From contig NC_066852.1 in NCBI RefSeq assembly GCF_001640805.2, forward strand, positions 5,068,194-5,132,193: a DNA stretch of 64,000 nucleotides, read 5' to 3'. Position numbers and translations under genes: made by a program. Below, piece by piece: positions 49,612 through 60,575 of the stretch (positions within the stretch are counted from its first letter, which is position 1; each line of letters begins with the position of its first letter). The notes below the pieces were generated by a model, which searched no databases, was not told where the DNA came from, and saw only the letters and a list, made by a program, of their open reading frames with translations. Origin of the DNA: Lates calcarifer. Its lineage: Eukaryota; Chordata; Actinopteri; Centropomidae.

Positions 49612-50090
49612 TGTATTTAACTCATCACCTCTCAGAAGCTGCTGTTAAATCTACGCTATTTTGTTTTTTAACTAATCACTTAAAATGTACACTTATATTG
49701 CATCATATGTATATATCAGTCATATATACCTCACAGGTTACCAGGCTTTCTTTAAAGAACAGCCAAACAGATTTTTGTTTCATAAAATGATATGAATGAT
49801 TATTTGAAATCAGGCTGGGGTATATACTATAAATGTAATACTGCAGTGCAGAATGTGTCAAATTATACACACACATAAAACACCAACAGGCTTTTTCAGT
49901 GACAATAGGAATTGATTAGTTGTTTTGGTGTATAAATGAAACGGTTTGATATTTGCCTCGTCGATATGAAATCCTGCCGGAAACATAACTTCCCTGTCTA
50001 TCACTTCCTCGGCTAATTATAGCCTGAAGCCCGAAGAAGCACCACAAACATTTGGATCTTTAAACAAATGCTGTAGCCTGGCTGACAGGA

Positions 50091-50117
50091 ACACACACAC
50101 ACACACACACACACACA
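50091..50117. repeat. (AC)n microsatellite
   Basis: About 13 AC units. Confidence 0.95.
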
Positions 50118-50513
50118 TTTTTATAATTCACATTAGTTATGATTCCCATGAAGTGCTCTTTGTTTGTAATACCATCCTATACTCTCCAAATAATGTCTTA
50201 ATTATGAGGTGCATGAAAAGAATTGACCTTAGAGATCTGCAGAGCACTGAATTCATTTGATGAATATATGAATGCAGAAGTCGTTGGAAGAATCTTGCTG
50301 TGTTCAAACACACAGTAATGTATTATGGAAATTAGCAGCCGTGCTCATTGATACATTGTGACAAGCAACTTTGCCTTGGTGCTGGTATAAAAGCACATTC
50401 GGCTGTATCTGGTCCCCTATTGTACTGACTGTCACACTGATCCTCTTTGTGATCTCCAAAGGCGATGAAGAAGGGGAAGGAGACAAGTCTTGCAACCCAG
50501 AAAATGCTCACAG

Positions 50514-50539
<26 letters not shown>
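50514..50539. repeat. (CA)n microsatellite
   Basis: About 13 CA units. They lie inside and extend the 149-codon plus frame at 50371-50820, which is not a gene. Confidence 0.95.
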
Positions 50540-50546
<7 letters not shown>

Positions 50547-50813
50547 CTGTCTAATTACTTTCTCACACTGTCTTTCCCACTTTTGCAGATATCTGTCCAC
50601 ACACACTCAGAAAATACACAAACATGCCAAGAATGAGACTCATTGTTGCATCAGGGACACACACAGCCTAGAGCTGCAACATAAGCTTTACAGTGTTGCA
50701 GCAGTTACAGCAGCACTGTATGGGCAGATGTACTGGGGCTATCAATACTATGTGGGGACTGGCTTTGACTTCCCTCATTCATTCAGGGCTTGTACACAAG
50801 CATGGTACATGTG

Positions 50814-50867
<54 letters not shown>

Positions 50868-50885
50868 TAGTCTTTATTGTATTGT
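50814..50885 (-). repeat. (GATA)n with LINE-like 3' end
   Basis: About 13 GATA units at 50814-50868 next to TATAGTCTTTATTG. On the minus strand this reads AATAAAGACTATATCTATC, i.e. a polyadenylation-like signal followed by a (TATC)n tail, as at the 3' ends of some fish LINEs. Matches the motif at 2091-2156 in opposite orientation. Confidence 0.6.
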
Positions 50886-53060
50886 ATTGGTGTTACTGTA
50901 TGTTTGGACAAGACAGAAAGCGTAATGGCTACTGAGATGGCAAACTTTATCATATGACATTTATACATTTTAAGAATAAATTTGTACTTATGGCAGCATC
51001 TTTCCAACCAACACAGCACATTATGTTAGTGTCACTGTGAATATAATATCAACTCTTTTATCAACTCATTTTTCACAAGCTATAATAATTTAAAGAATAC
51101 AACAACTCCTGACACTTTCAGTCATCTATCTATCAAGGTACAATAACATTAAATATGTGTTCAGTATCTGCATGGGTTAAGGCTGAATATAGCATATTAG
51201 GATGAAGGTTACTGTATGTGTACTAAGTATGTTTTGATATCTGAGTGTCACTCATCCTTGTAAAGTCATATTTTTAGCTACAGCATTGTTAAACAGAATG
51301 TTGCAAAGTGATCATATACACCATATTAGTATCATGTTGAACCCTGTCATCTTGATATTTTCTACAAACTTCTCTACAAATTTCAATATATTTTTTTTGT
51401 ACATACATTTCTGTACATAGATTGTAATTTGTTCTCTGAAGTTAATCATTTTTTGTCTACAGTAATTCATGTAATAAAAAAGTCCTCTGAATATTGGTGT
51501 GCCAGTTGATAACATAATGCTGTGTTTAACAGCCAAAACAAATCTGTTAAAAAAATCCAAATAAAACTGTATCAAACACCAGGCAATTCACTAAGAATTC
51601 CCCCAGTTTATTTTATTCTGCATTACACTGCTATGTGTGTACACCTACAGTAGCATCCAAAGCTGGCCAGCAAAGAGTAAACAAGGACTGATGAAACAAC
51701 ATCTGATGTGACATCAGAGTTTTGTGGGACAAGGACAAAGGAAATGATTGTGATTACTTGTCAGTATTAATTTGAGAGAATGAAAAGAGTAATTAGTGGC
51801 ACCTCTACAGCAAAACAGAGCTGCTAATAACCACAGCCTGACCAGTACTGGATGTTTAAGACTGACAATGTATCAGCTAGACACGTTTATGTACACAAAC
51901 ACATGACATGTTTAAATATGACACAGTATATTCATACATGTTATGTGTTTAACTATTAAACAAAGAATATACTGTACATATAATACTTAATAGTGTATTC
52001 AATAATCCCTTAAATTTTAATTTTAAAGGAACTGTGACCAATATATATACTGAGTCAGACATTTAACAGAGGAAAATGTATGTCAGGTCTGTCTGGCAGA
52101 AAAACTCTGTAATGGAAACACTGTTCTAAATGACCTCAAACTGGTTATTTATTTATGTATTTATTTATTTTTTTGGCATTTCTGTACCGCATTTTCCTCT
52201 TACTTATTGACTTACATATGCCTATACTGACATATCTGCATTTAGCTAATATTCTGTAAAGGGTGACTTGCTTCAAACCAGGTATGTAGCTATGTAGTGA
52301 CACATTTTGCCAGCATTAAAAGTACAAACAACAACAGCTACATATGAATGGAATAAGTGTCCATCAATCTAAGTTACAGCAACAGCCTTCCAATACATTG
52401 GCTATTTGACAGAGTGAGGTATTCAGCGGCCATTTTTGCAGTTGATGCGCAAGCTAGCTTGTTGATTGATTGGTTGGATCTGTCAACAGTTCTCTCCATC
52501 CAGCTCGGAAACATTGCTTTATTTCTTGTATTTCGTCTTATGAGACTCGCACATGCCCCCATGCAATTTTCACAGACTGTCATGCATATAAAATGGAAAG
52601 TCTTTTCATTAAGCGATTTACAATTGTCATTCTCAAATGGCTTTTGTTACAGGCTTAATCCTGCATCTCAATAAGGATGGTTACACCTATCTTAAAATAA
52701 TTCAGTTCAACAAAATGAATCATGCAAAACACATTTGTTCAATCATTTAATTTGCATTTCACAAACTAAGCTAAGCTGTAAGCCTTTCATATACTTGCCT
52801 GTTTTATCACATCTAATCTACACTGTAAAAAGTCTTTACAGGCAGACATAAATAGAAAAAATGCATAAATGTAAAAACTCTGCCACAACATGACTGAGCA
52901 CCTCATTAGAGGAAGGAGGAAGAAATCTGGGTCATCCTGATCATAATATGTCACAGCTGGCAAGTTGTATTCCCGTTCAAGTATTGACAGTCTGTGAGGT
53001 TTGCATAGAGAAAAGCCATTAGTATGCAATTACTAAAACAAGAACAGTCTATTGGAATGG
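50886..53060. other. Non-coding stretch, nothing recognised
   Basis: About 2.2 kb of AT-rich DNA. The 105-codon frame at 52357-52674 has no motif I recognise. (TTTA)n near 52146-52171. Confidence 0.5.
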
Positions 53061-53740
53061 ATTAGGGAGTTTATTCAACAAAATAAATATTTCTTGGCAT
53101 TTATCATTTCATCTGGGGGTCCAAATTGTAAGCAGCGACAAAGATAATCTTGTTTTGCTGAATCGCAGCAGAACTACAAACAAGCAGGGGATTACTAATC
53201 CCTGTTGGAGATTTTTTTTTTCCCCAGAGAAGACAGATAGTGGCTGGCACCTGGGGCAAGGGCTTGATTTCTGAACAGTAAACATTGATGTTTTCCTCGC
53301 TGGAAGAGCTGCAGTCTGTCTGGACAGTATTTCATATTGATAATAACATTTCAGGGCGCTTGAGTAAATGGAGTTGGATACTGCAGGTGACGGCGTGAGG
53401 TGACCTTATCAAACTGTGATAAACTGGAAATGGGAAACTGAAATCAAAATACCATCACGGAGAGGGAGGCAGGATTCATCTGCTGTTCTTTTCAGGGCCC
53501 CAATGAGAGAGAGAAAAAAAATGAATTGGCTTGTTCAAAGGAAGATAATATGACATGGTCTTTGCCAACGTGACAGTTCAGGCAGCATGACGCAGTGTGT
53601 AGCTCGCACTCGGTGAACAGTATTCACTCTACATAAGCTGGCTGAACGTCTCAGATGATTCTCACTGACGTCGATCTTCAGCTGTGATCATTCAGGCTCA
53701 GCTAATCGAGCAGCATGTCATGCCTTCTGAGCAGTCGAGT
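53061..53740. promoter_or_regulatory. Candidate conserved non-coding element
   Basis: Nearly 700 bp without microsatellites, with higher and more even base composition than the surroundings and many transcription-factor-like words: a paired GATA palindrome TTATCA-AACTG-TGATAA (53406-53422) and TGACGTC (53666-53672). No open frame of note. Compositional impression only; no alignment was possible. Confidence 0.3.
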
Positions 53741-53745
53741 TGTTG

Positions 53746-53773
53746 TTTTTTTTTTTTTTTTGGGGGGGGGGGG
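53746..53773. repeat. T16G12 homopolymer pair
   Basis: Sixteen T followed directly by twelve G. The G run could support a G-quadruplex or triplex, and the complement is C12A16. Such G runs are rare and error-prone in sequencing. Confidence 0.93.
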
Positions 53774-53869
53774 TCATTAGTATTCAGAAAGTAACTAACA
53801 GCAATTTGGACCTAATTAGGTCTTAATGGCACCTGATCGCTCACATACACAAACATGCAAAAGCAAACA

Positions 53870-53900
53870 TGCAGATACACACACACACACATACACACAT
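53870..53900. repeat. (AC)n-rich tract
   Basis: Short interrupted CA run. Confidence 0.85.
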
Positions 53901-54085
53901 TGGCACAAAATGGTATCTCTCTCTGAGACCCAAAGCATGAATATAAACTCATTCTGTCCAAGTCTCTGGGCAACAACTAAGGTCAGGACAAATTGAGAGT
54001 CTTTGCAGGAGTGAGTGAATTGTAAATTAGCAAGATGAATATCAACAAAGACAGAGTGACTTAGAATAAGATGGAGCGCACATGT

Positions 54086-54086
54086 G

Positions 54087-54118
<32 letters not shown>

Positions 54119-54120
54119 CA
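54086..54120. repeat. (CA)n microsatellite
   Basis: About 17 CA units with one CG interruption. Confidence 0.95.
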
Positions 54121-54195
54121 CTCTCGAGATATAGACTCATTTACATTAATGGTTTACAAGTGCTTTTGAAATGTCTATCAGAGAGTTTATCTTAC

Positions 54196-54285
54196 AGTAC
54201 CCTTAAGAGACAAAGGTTGTCCTTCAGTGATGAAGACACAGAAAGATGTCTTACCTGAAAAGAAAGATAGAGAAAGTGCAATTAG
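54196..54285 (-). other. Candidate recursive splice site with 59-nt exon
   Basis: On the minus strand: a CTAAT branch-point match with its A at 54282, about 27 nt before the junction, then a pyrimidine-rich run with few purines (54275-54258), then CAG at 54257-54255 immediately followed by GTAAG at 54254-54250. An acceptor fused to a donor is the recursive-splicing (ratchet) signature. A second donor, GTAAGA, begins at 54195, so 54254-54196 would be a 59-nt recursive exon, or an ordinary cassette exon, as two of its three frames are open. Known vertebrate sites of this type lie in very long introns of neuronal genes. No host gene is visible here. Confidence 0.4.
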
Positions 54286-54295
54286 CTAATTAGCT
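54280..54295. promoter_or_regulatory. Tandem homeodomain-like sites
   Basis: Two perfect copies of AATTAGCT in tandem, giving overlapping TAAT/ATTA cores. They also supply the CTAAT branch-point candidates for the minus-strand splice site. The flank to about 54720 has balanced composition. Confidence 0.3.
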
Positions 54296-54720
54296 GGGTG
54301 GAATGGCAAACACAGAGTGCATTTTTTGGCTCGTATACAGTGCTGTATATTCACTTTGTACACTGCAGCTGCTTTCTAAAACTTAAAAAATATCGCCGAC
54401 AGCTATTTCAAGTGCAGTGATATAAATCCCTTCCTGAGACAGTGTAATGCTGATTGATGGAGCATCATGCCACTCTGTGTCCCATCACACCAAACTGGCT
54501 CAGACACGTCTCAAATCAACACGTTTGCTTCACTTTGAGGCAGCCACTTAGCTCAGTTCGCTCTGAGTTTGAATATCTGATGTTCCTTGTCCTTTATATT
54601 GTAGCTCACACGTGACCAGCTCAGTGTTTGCCCACACCTTGCAGGTTTTAATCTGTGGCCCCTCTCTGACCAGTTACAACATGCTGTCCCAGCAGATGTC
54701 AGTGTTACTCAAGCTATTTA

Positions 54721-55269
54721 AAAAGCCTTGCTGACTGTATGCTCAGCTGAGCAAAGAAAGGAAATGCTTCTTTGGATCAGTAGCCAAAATCATTTCCATA
54801 GCAATAATACCTTCAAATTGCAGACAAATTTGCCAAAAAGTCAACATGCTAAGTATCTCCAAAGGTACTTGATGAGCAAACATAATAAAGATGCAAGAGA
54901 AAGATGAGAAAGAGGAACAAGCAGTACAACTGCAGCATTACAGGCAATCGCCTGTAGCATGCTCAAGATTCCTATCCTTTTCAAAGCAGGGTAAGCCAAT
55001 TATACAAGGTTTGATTTAATAAGTCTAAGCTGTTATTTCAGTCAGTGTGTTTGTTTTCTTGTGTGTGTGTGTGTTTTCTTTCAAGAATGGAATAAATGTT
55101 ATCCATAATTCACTGTCATAAATTATGAAGTGATTGTAATTGGAAGAAAGGTAAAAGCAATGGAAATCAAAACCACAATGCCTCTCTGTTACAGTAGGTA
55201 TGAACATGTTTTGTCCTCATGGAATGCTGAATACTGCTTTCATTCATTATTTCACTCAACCTATATTCT
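54721..55269. other. Non-coding stretch, nothing recognised
   Basis: Short GT run near 55060-55073. No gene or repeat family. Confidence 0.45.
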
Positions 55270-55870
55270 TATATTCAACCAGGAAGGTCCCAGTGAGATT
55301 GAGAATCTCTTCTTTTTTTTAAGGGAGACCTGGCCAAGACAGGCAGCAGCACAAATTAAAACACAACAAAAGACAAAATCAAAAATAATTAAATAAACAA
55401 GCCACATTCAAAGATTCCAGCTACATAACCAGGTAAAAACACTGACATCTTAGAGAAGCTGCCTCTAATTCATTCATTTTGGATTTAAAAGCTTTTAAAG
55501 ATGAGACAAGAACAAGACAAGACAAAAATTGGTACAATAGTTTGAAATCAACAAAAAGTGGAGAAGATGAACAAAAACATTCATGCCCATACTCAAAGAA
55601 AAATAAAAGAAGAATGTAAATGGCTAAGATATGAAAAGCCATACAAACACTTTGTTTACTACAACTGAAATGAGAGGGAAGTTACAAATGGGAAATATAA
55701 TTGCAGGCATCATTCAATATAATTAAAATTAGAAACTGAATTGAGCTGAAGGAGAGGATTTTATTTCTATCTACTCATGTCTGTAATGAGGCCCACAAAG
55801 GCAGACGAGTGTTGCAACTCATTCCACTCGCCCGCAGCAGTAAACCAGGCGACTGTTTCCCTTTTGAACT
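55270..55870 (+). repeat. Dispersed teleost repeat (AGGGAGACCTGGCCAAGACA type)
   Basis: Holds CAACCAGGAAGGTCCCAGTG, GAGATTGAGAATCTCTTC, AAGGGAGACCTGGCCAAGAC and AGGCAGCAGCACA, then A-rich DNA, and finally GTTGCAACTCATTCCACTCG. I recognise the first blocks from memory as an interspersed fish repeat, probably a retroposon. The right border and class are uncertain. Confidence 0.4.
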
Positions 55871-57093
55871 ACAACATTTGTCTTTGATGTGTTTAGCACA
55901 AGGATCTGCAAACTGTGGTGAGTGTCCTGAAGAGACTCTTGGGAGACTCTAAATGACTTCCAACAACCATGTTGACAGGAAATAAACAGATGGATGATGT
56001 TCCAACAGCACAGACAACAATACTGATGTAAAAGGTTACATTTTATGGCGCAGAGCTGTGGGTATTATCAGCAGATGTTGGGTCAACCAGAAAGTTGAAG
56101 AACAAAGCCAGTGGTTATTGTTGGAGACAGTAGTGAGGCCAGAACTGATATCAAAGGAAATGCAGTGCAGGACAAATTCTATTGTCCTGTGTCACATCGA
56201 GATTGGTATTATATTAATTATCATCTGAGGTGAAACAAAGAGAAGTATGGGAGTAGAACTTTTGAATTTGCAGTAACAGCATTAACCTAAAATTGGATAT
56301 CATGTGTGGGTATTATACAATACAATATATTGAATTAAAGAATATCAGCACTAATCGCCTGATTTGAGAATCAAGTCCTTTCAATTTGTTTTGATTTGAC
56401 TGAGATTTGATACAGTACTTGATGATCCAGCGCTTCTCATTTTTCTTCTACATTCAACAAATAGGCAGCACTGTTGTTTCCTTAAAATTATGTAAAGTGC
56501 ACAATATTCTCTAGATTCACTACATGATAGCCAGAGTCAGCTGACCATCTTGAATCATTCCAGTCCTGTAAATTGTGACAATTTTGCATCTATGTAATTG
56601 TTCTTGGTACAGTTCACATTCGTGCTATATGACATTTCAATAAAACCAAATCAATGTTACTTTTTAACTTAAAATAACCTTTTTGTAAAAATCTAAGTTT
56701 GTCACCCAGCCCTTTTCAATTTGGCATAAGATTGTTGTTTTTTTTCTGGTTGAAAAGTATGTTTCTTCCTAATGAAGAGGAATATTTTGCAGCAACCTTT
56801 AAAATCTGCTTGATCCTATCTGGTGAGTTGTGTAATTTAAAACAGTACACCAAGAACAGCAGTGATGTACAACAACACTACATGGTTCCAACCATTACAT
56901 TTGCCTTTAGTCAATATAGAAAAGAAACCACCATTTACAGTGTTCTCTGAGACTTCTCTGAAAGGCATGGCACCCAGAGAATATCATGCTCCAGGGCAGG
57001 TTAGCTTCACAACTCATGTTATCATGTTGTGTGGTTCATAGTTCACCAACACAGTGAGTCTAAAATCATCTTGCTAACCAGCTAATAGGCTAT

Positions 57094-57095
<2 letters not shown>
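55871..57095. other. Non-coding stretch, nothing recognised
   Basis: No gene or repeat family supported. Confidence 0.45.

Positions 57096-57125
<30 letters not shown>
57096..57125. repeat. (CA)n microsatellite
   Basis: About 15 CA units. Confidence 0.95.
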
Positions 57126-57126
<1 letters not shown>

Positions 57127-57836
57127 AGGCAATATAGCATTTATCTAAGTAAGCATCTTGCTGTGAACATTACTTACTTATTACTTATATCTAAGTAGCT
57201 CCACCACTGTACACTTACTGTTAGTGCATACTACATCCATCATTACAAACATGCTTATACAGTATATCATTAAAAATGACTTACCAAAGATTTATGCTAT
57301 GGAAGCTCAGTATTACTAAGCATAGTGTACAGTATGGTAAAATGTTAGCAAGAGGCAATAGGACAAAGAATTTATCAGGGACATGTTGCTAATCTTGCTA
57401 TCTTATTTTCTCTTCACATAACAGTTAAGTTTCCCAGTGGGCCAATCTCACAAAAAATGACATTTTAAAGCACTGCTGAAGCATGTGACAGTAACATTAT
57501 TCAACAAGAGGGTGCTCATTTGAGATTTCTTCACAATGAGAGTCAAACATTGGATCTAATTAGGAAGAAAAAATACAGCTCTGTTATTGAGAAAACTGTA
57601 AGTGAGAATGCTTTTGTAAAAAAAAGAAAGATGCATACACAACACAGTGTGCCAGGGAGGAGGGAGTGAATCCTGAGGTTTATGTGTCTGTGGTCATCTG
57701 CTAAACTGTGCAGACAGGATAGACCTAAGTGGCGTAAGTAAGTGCGACCACGTCTAGAAATTATGTTCATGCACTACTAAACTGCTTTACAAGTTACACT
57801 GTTGTGGCAACATATTACCACTGGTACAACTGTGAC

Positions 57837-57900
57837 CCCAGAGACTGGGGTTTGCATTTCACAGTCCCATCTGTGGTTTAGGCAACAACATATTTTCCAC
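57837..57900 (+). repeat. Dispersed teleost repeat fragment (CTGTGGTTTAGGCAACA type)
   Basis: Same family and orientation as 22961-23060: CCCAGAGACTGGGGTTTGCA and then TCTGTGGTTTAGGCAACA. Confidence 0.5.
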
Positions 57901-58261
57901 TTGTCAAATATATGAATTACATACCTACATAACATAACTTGGCTACCCCCTAAAGGTCTATCAGGAAGACCCTGATTCTATCAATGGGTGGCTTGTTATA
58001 CTCTCAGTTCCGGTGTCAGGTAAGTTCTGCCTACTGATGCTACTCATGCTCTTTGCGGGAATTCACACAGCTAAAGTGGAAACTACTTGTGTTACAGCAA
58101 ATTAAAACCAGCTGATAACACTGTCAGCAGCCAGGCTGGAGAGACACTCCGCAGTACGGTAGGACTATTTTGCTATGACCAAGATAACAACTTTCTGTCT
58201 GCTGTGTTTTGGCTGTATACATTTTGTGGCAGCAGCCCGCTGCTGGAAAATTGTTGCTGCC
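57901..58261. other. GC-richer flank of the LTR
   Basis: Composition rises towards 58261. A short frame at 58175 starts with a hydrophobic, signal-peptide-like stretch but runs straight into the LTR and ends soon after. Not called as a gene. May be part of another repeat that served as the LTR's target. Confidence 0.4.
58257..58261. repeat. LTR target-site duplication, left copy
   Basis: CTGCC directly before the TGTGACGG end, identical to 59143-59147. Confidence 0.75.
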
Positions 58262-58262
58262 T

Positions 58263-58283
58263 GTGACGGAGCGGCTCCGTCAC
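58263..58283. repeat. Perfect hairpin at LTR 5' edge
   Basis: Arms GTGACGGAGC and GCTCCGTCAC with a single-base spacer. Confidence 0.95.
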
Positions 58284-58795
58284 TGACGGCGGGGAGCGCA
58301 CACACATGTACCGGCATACATACACGCACACACATAAAACTTCTGATCCATCCCGTTTTCCCTAGTTAACGAACTTTCCAATCAGTCAGTCATGTTCCCA
58401 TTCTTGTTGAAGTAGAGCGACCAGGGGTGCACACTTGGTAGTTCTATGTCTCTTCAAACATACATTTACACATGTTACTCACCGGCGGCATATCAGTCGT
58501 TCCGGTTGCGGAGCATGAGGCGGCAAAACGGGGGCATAGCATTTGCCGCTATTATATGCCATGTTCTCGCGGGGTTTCGGGGTCATGTGACCAAGCTGAT
58601 ATATGTATTTCTGGTCTTCGTTTATTTTCTCTGAAATTTTCCAGTCCTGCATTGTGGATGAAAGGAACTGCATTTATAAAAACACAGTTAATTTTTGCTT
58701 AATTTATATTTGTGTTGTGGAGCCTTTAGAGGCATTGTTAGAGGAAAAAATGTGTTTTCCTATTAATTCTGGAGCCTGGAAGGAGGGGCTATGGG

Positions 58796-58803
58796 TTTAT
58801 AAG
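58796..58803 (+). promoter_or_regulatory. TATA-like box of the LTR
   Basis: TTTATAAG about 210 bp upstream of the AATAAA, at a position sensible for a U3 promoter. A 9-bp-arm hairpin follows at 58845-58866. Confidence 0.45.
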
Positions 58804-59008
58804 GGGCTGCTGAGGCCCAGGGAAGGGAGTGCTGGTTTGGTTACAGAGGAGGTAACAACCTCCTCTCATGCTTACTGAGTTACTGTAGAACTCTATTCAG
58901 CTTAACTTTTTCTTGATGTTTTTTTTTTGCATTGTTTCTTTGGTTGGTACTAATTTTCGCACTGTAAAAAAAATTATCACTACTTGCACTTTGGGGGGGG
59001 GCCGGCAA

Positions 59009-59014
59009 AATAAA
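59009..59014 (+). terminator. Polyadenylation signal of the LTR
   Basis: AATAAA 129 bp before the LTR end, fitting the R region of a plus-strand LTR. Confidence 0.45.
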
Positions 59015-59142
59015 GCATATAAGAGCACCATATTATCTTCTGACTACGCCTGTGAGTTTTTCCCGGGATTTTTCTTTTTTTCTTTCCCTTACCTCCACCA
59101 TTTTTTGGATTTTGGGGAGGTTTAAGAAAGAACCCCGTGACA

Positions 59143-59147
59143 CTGCC
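59143..59147. repeat. LTR target-site duplication, right copy
   Basis: CTGCC directly after the CCGTGACA end. Confidence 0.75.
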
Positions 59148-60480
59148 GCTGTAATGTCATGAAGTTGCAATTACATGCAGAGGGCTTTCAATTCGAAACA
59201 ACACATTTACAGGAGATGAGACAACAGTGACACCCTAAGGCAAGAAGGAGAGGGAAAAAAGAGAAAAAAGAGAGAGAATAGAGAGAAAGGCAGATTTAAC
59301 CTGCTAACATTAAGTTAGATTTTTATTAACTACTGATCCTGATGGGCGACTGGTGGTTTTTATTGGCCATGACTGTCTCTTTACCCTCTCTGTGTGCCTG
59401 TGAACATGTGATAAAAATGTGTATATATGTGTGTATACAGTGAGATATGGTATAGTGAAAGTGTGCATGCATGCATGCATCCTGAACTGTGAAGTCCTTT
59501 GTGAAGTGTTTTATTATGAGCACACTGATCATCCTTCTGCTGCTGGAAGGTTCATGTGTTATTTTTCCTCCACATACACACATTCTAGATTTCTAAATGC
59601 ATGTGGTATTTTGACTTTTCTAGTTGTGTTGCATACTCCAGGTCACAAGAACACAGGTTACACTAACACTATATGTTGGTATTGACACTAACAGACAACA
59701 ACTGTTGTGTTACTAAAGTGCAGCAGCAATTCTCAGAGTATGCATGCAGCAGGAATCAGGTGCACCCAAATGCAAAAAGGCTAGCAAGTGTCTACTATCT
59801 GACTCTAGCACATGAACAAATCTGGTGAACTCATTTTTTGACATACAAACTGCAGTCTACCTGTTTGTAGCACTGAATGGTCTCGGCAGCGAGTGCATTC
59901 AGCTACAGAAAGCACCAAGGGGAAAACATATATCAGTCACTGACTAAAACAGGCTACACTTCACACAGGACTCAAGTGATGCTGTAACACTGGTGATTTC
60001 ATTTATATGTTTGGCAGTTAGTTTGGTGACATATAAAAGCCAGTAAGCAGAGGGCAGAGGGCAAGAGCATTTGTCAGGTCAAACTATAGAGTGCAGCATT
60101 TCCTGGAGGCAGTACGTATCAGCATAAAAATGATTTATACTGAACTCGCAAAAGTAGAAAGAAGTGTGTTCATTTGTGGCCAGCACTAGCTCCTTCTGAC
60201 GTTTAATAGTTATGACTGAGATGTCACTGTGATGATGATGGAATTACTGGTATGGACACAATAATTTGCCACAGCTTTGTGTAATGACAGCTGCTGTGGT
60301 GTTGCTGGAGAATCTCATCAACACCACTGCCAAAAACCATGTGTGACTTTGAGTGGTATTCAGATCCTTTACCTACATCACCCACTGGATGATCAAAGAT
60401 ATCCTGGTTTTAGTCTGCTTTATGGAGTTAAGTTCCAGTCAGTTGCCTTTCTTAGTTAAACACTGGTGACATGATTGGAG
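59148..60480. other. Non-coding stretch with (TGCA)n
   Basis: Four TGCA units at 59464-59480, purine-rich DNA at 59245-59290 (AGAGAGAA words). No gene recognised. Confidence 0.5.
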
Positions 60481-60575
60481 TTATTAATATATTATATTAT
60501 ATTATATTATAAATTATTATTATTATTATTATCATCATTAGTAGTAGTAGTATATGTAATTATTATATTATAAAG
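60481..60575. repeat. (ATATT)n/(ATT)n/(TAG)n compound tract
   Basis: ATATT units, then about seven ATT units, two ATC, four TAG, then more AT-rich DNA. Confidence 0.9.

Larger units (their letters stand above)
58262..59142 (+). mobile_element. Solo LTR of an LTR retrotransposon or endogenous retrovirus
   Basis: An 881-bp segment that begins TGTGACGG and ends CCGTGACA, i.e. TG...CA with inverted terminal 8-mers matching at 7 of 8 positions, flanked by a perfect 5-bp direct repeat CTGCC. A TATA-like TTTATAAG lies at 58796-58803 and AATAAA at 59009-59014, in the order expected for U3-R-U5 on the plus strand. It is richer in CpG than the surrounding DNA. No gag, pol, env, primer-binding site or second LTR is seen, so recombination between two LTRs probably removed the interior. 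Superfamily not determined; a 5-bp duplication suits Gypsy/Copia-type elements and some retroviruses. Two hairpins (58263-58283 and 58845-58866) lie inside. Confidence 0.72.

Noticed and set aside
50371..50820. 149-codon plus-strand open frame
   Set aside because: The middle is a His-Thr run from (CA)n and the end reads into (GATA)n.
53816..54121. 101-codon minus-strand frame with Cys-Val runs
   Set aside because: Driven by (CA)n tracts at both ends.
58016..58023. Plus-strand CAG|GTAAGT as another recursive splice site
   Set aside because: The preceding sequence lacks a proper pyrimidine tract and branch point, and it lies in repeat-like DNA.
58175..58369. Small frame with a signal-peptide-like start
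   Set aside because: Runs into the LTR at 58262. Outside the LTR it has only about 30 codons and no supporting family, so a chance hydrophobic start is more likely.
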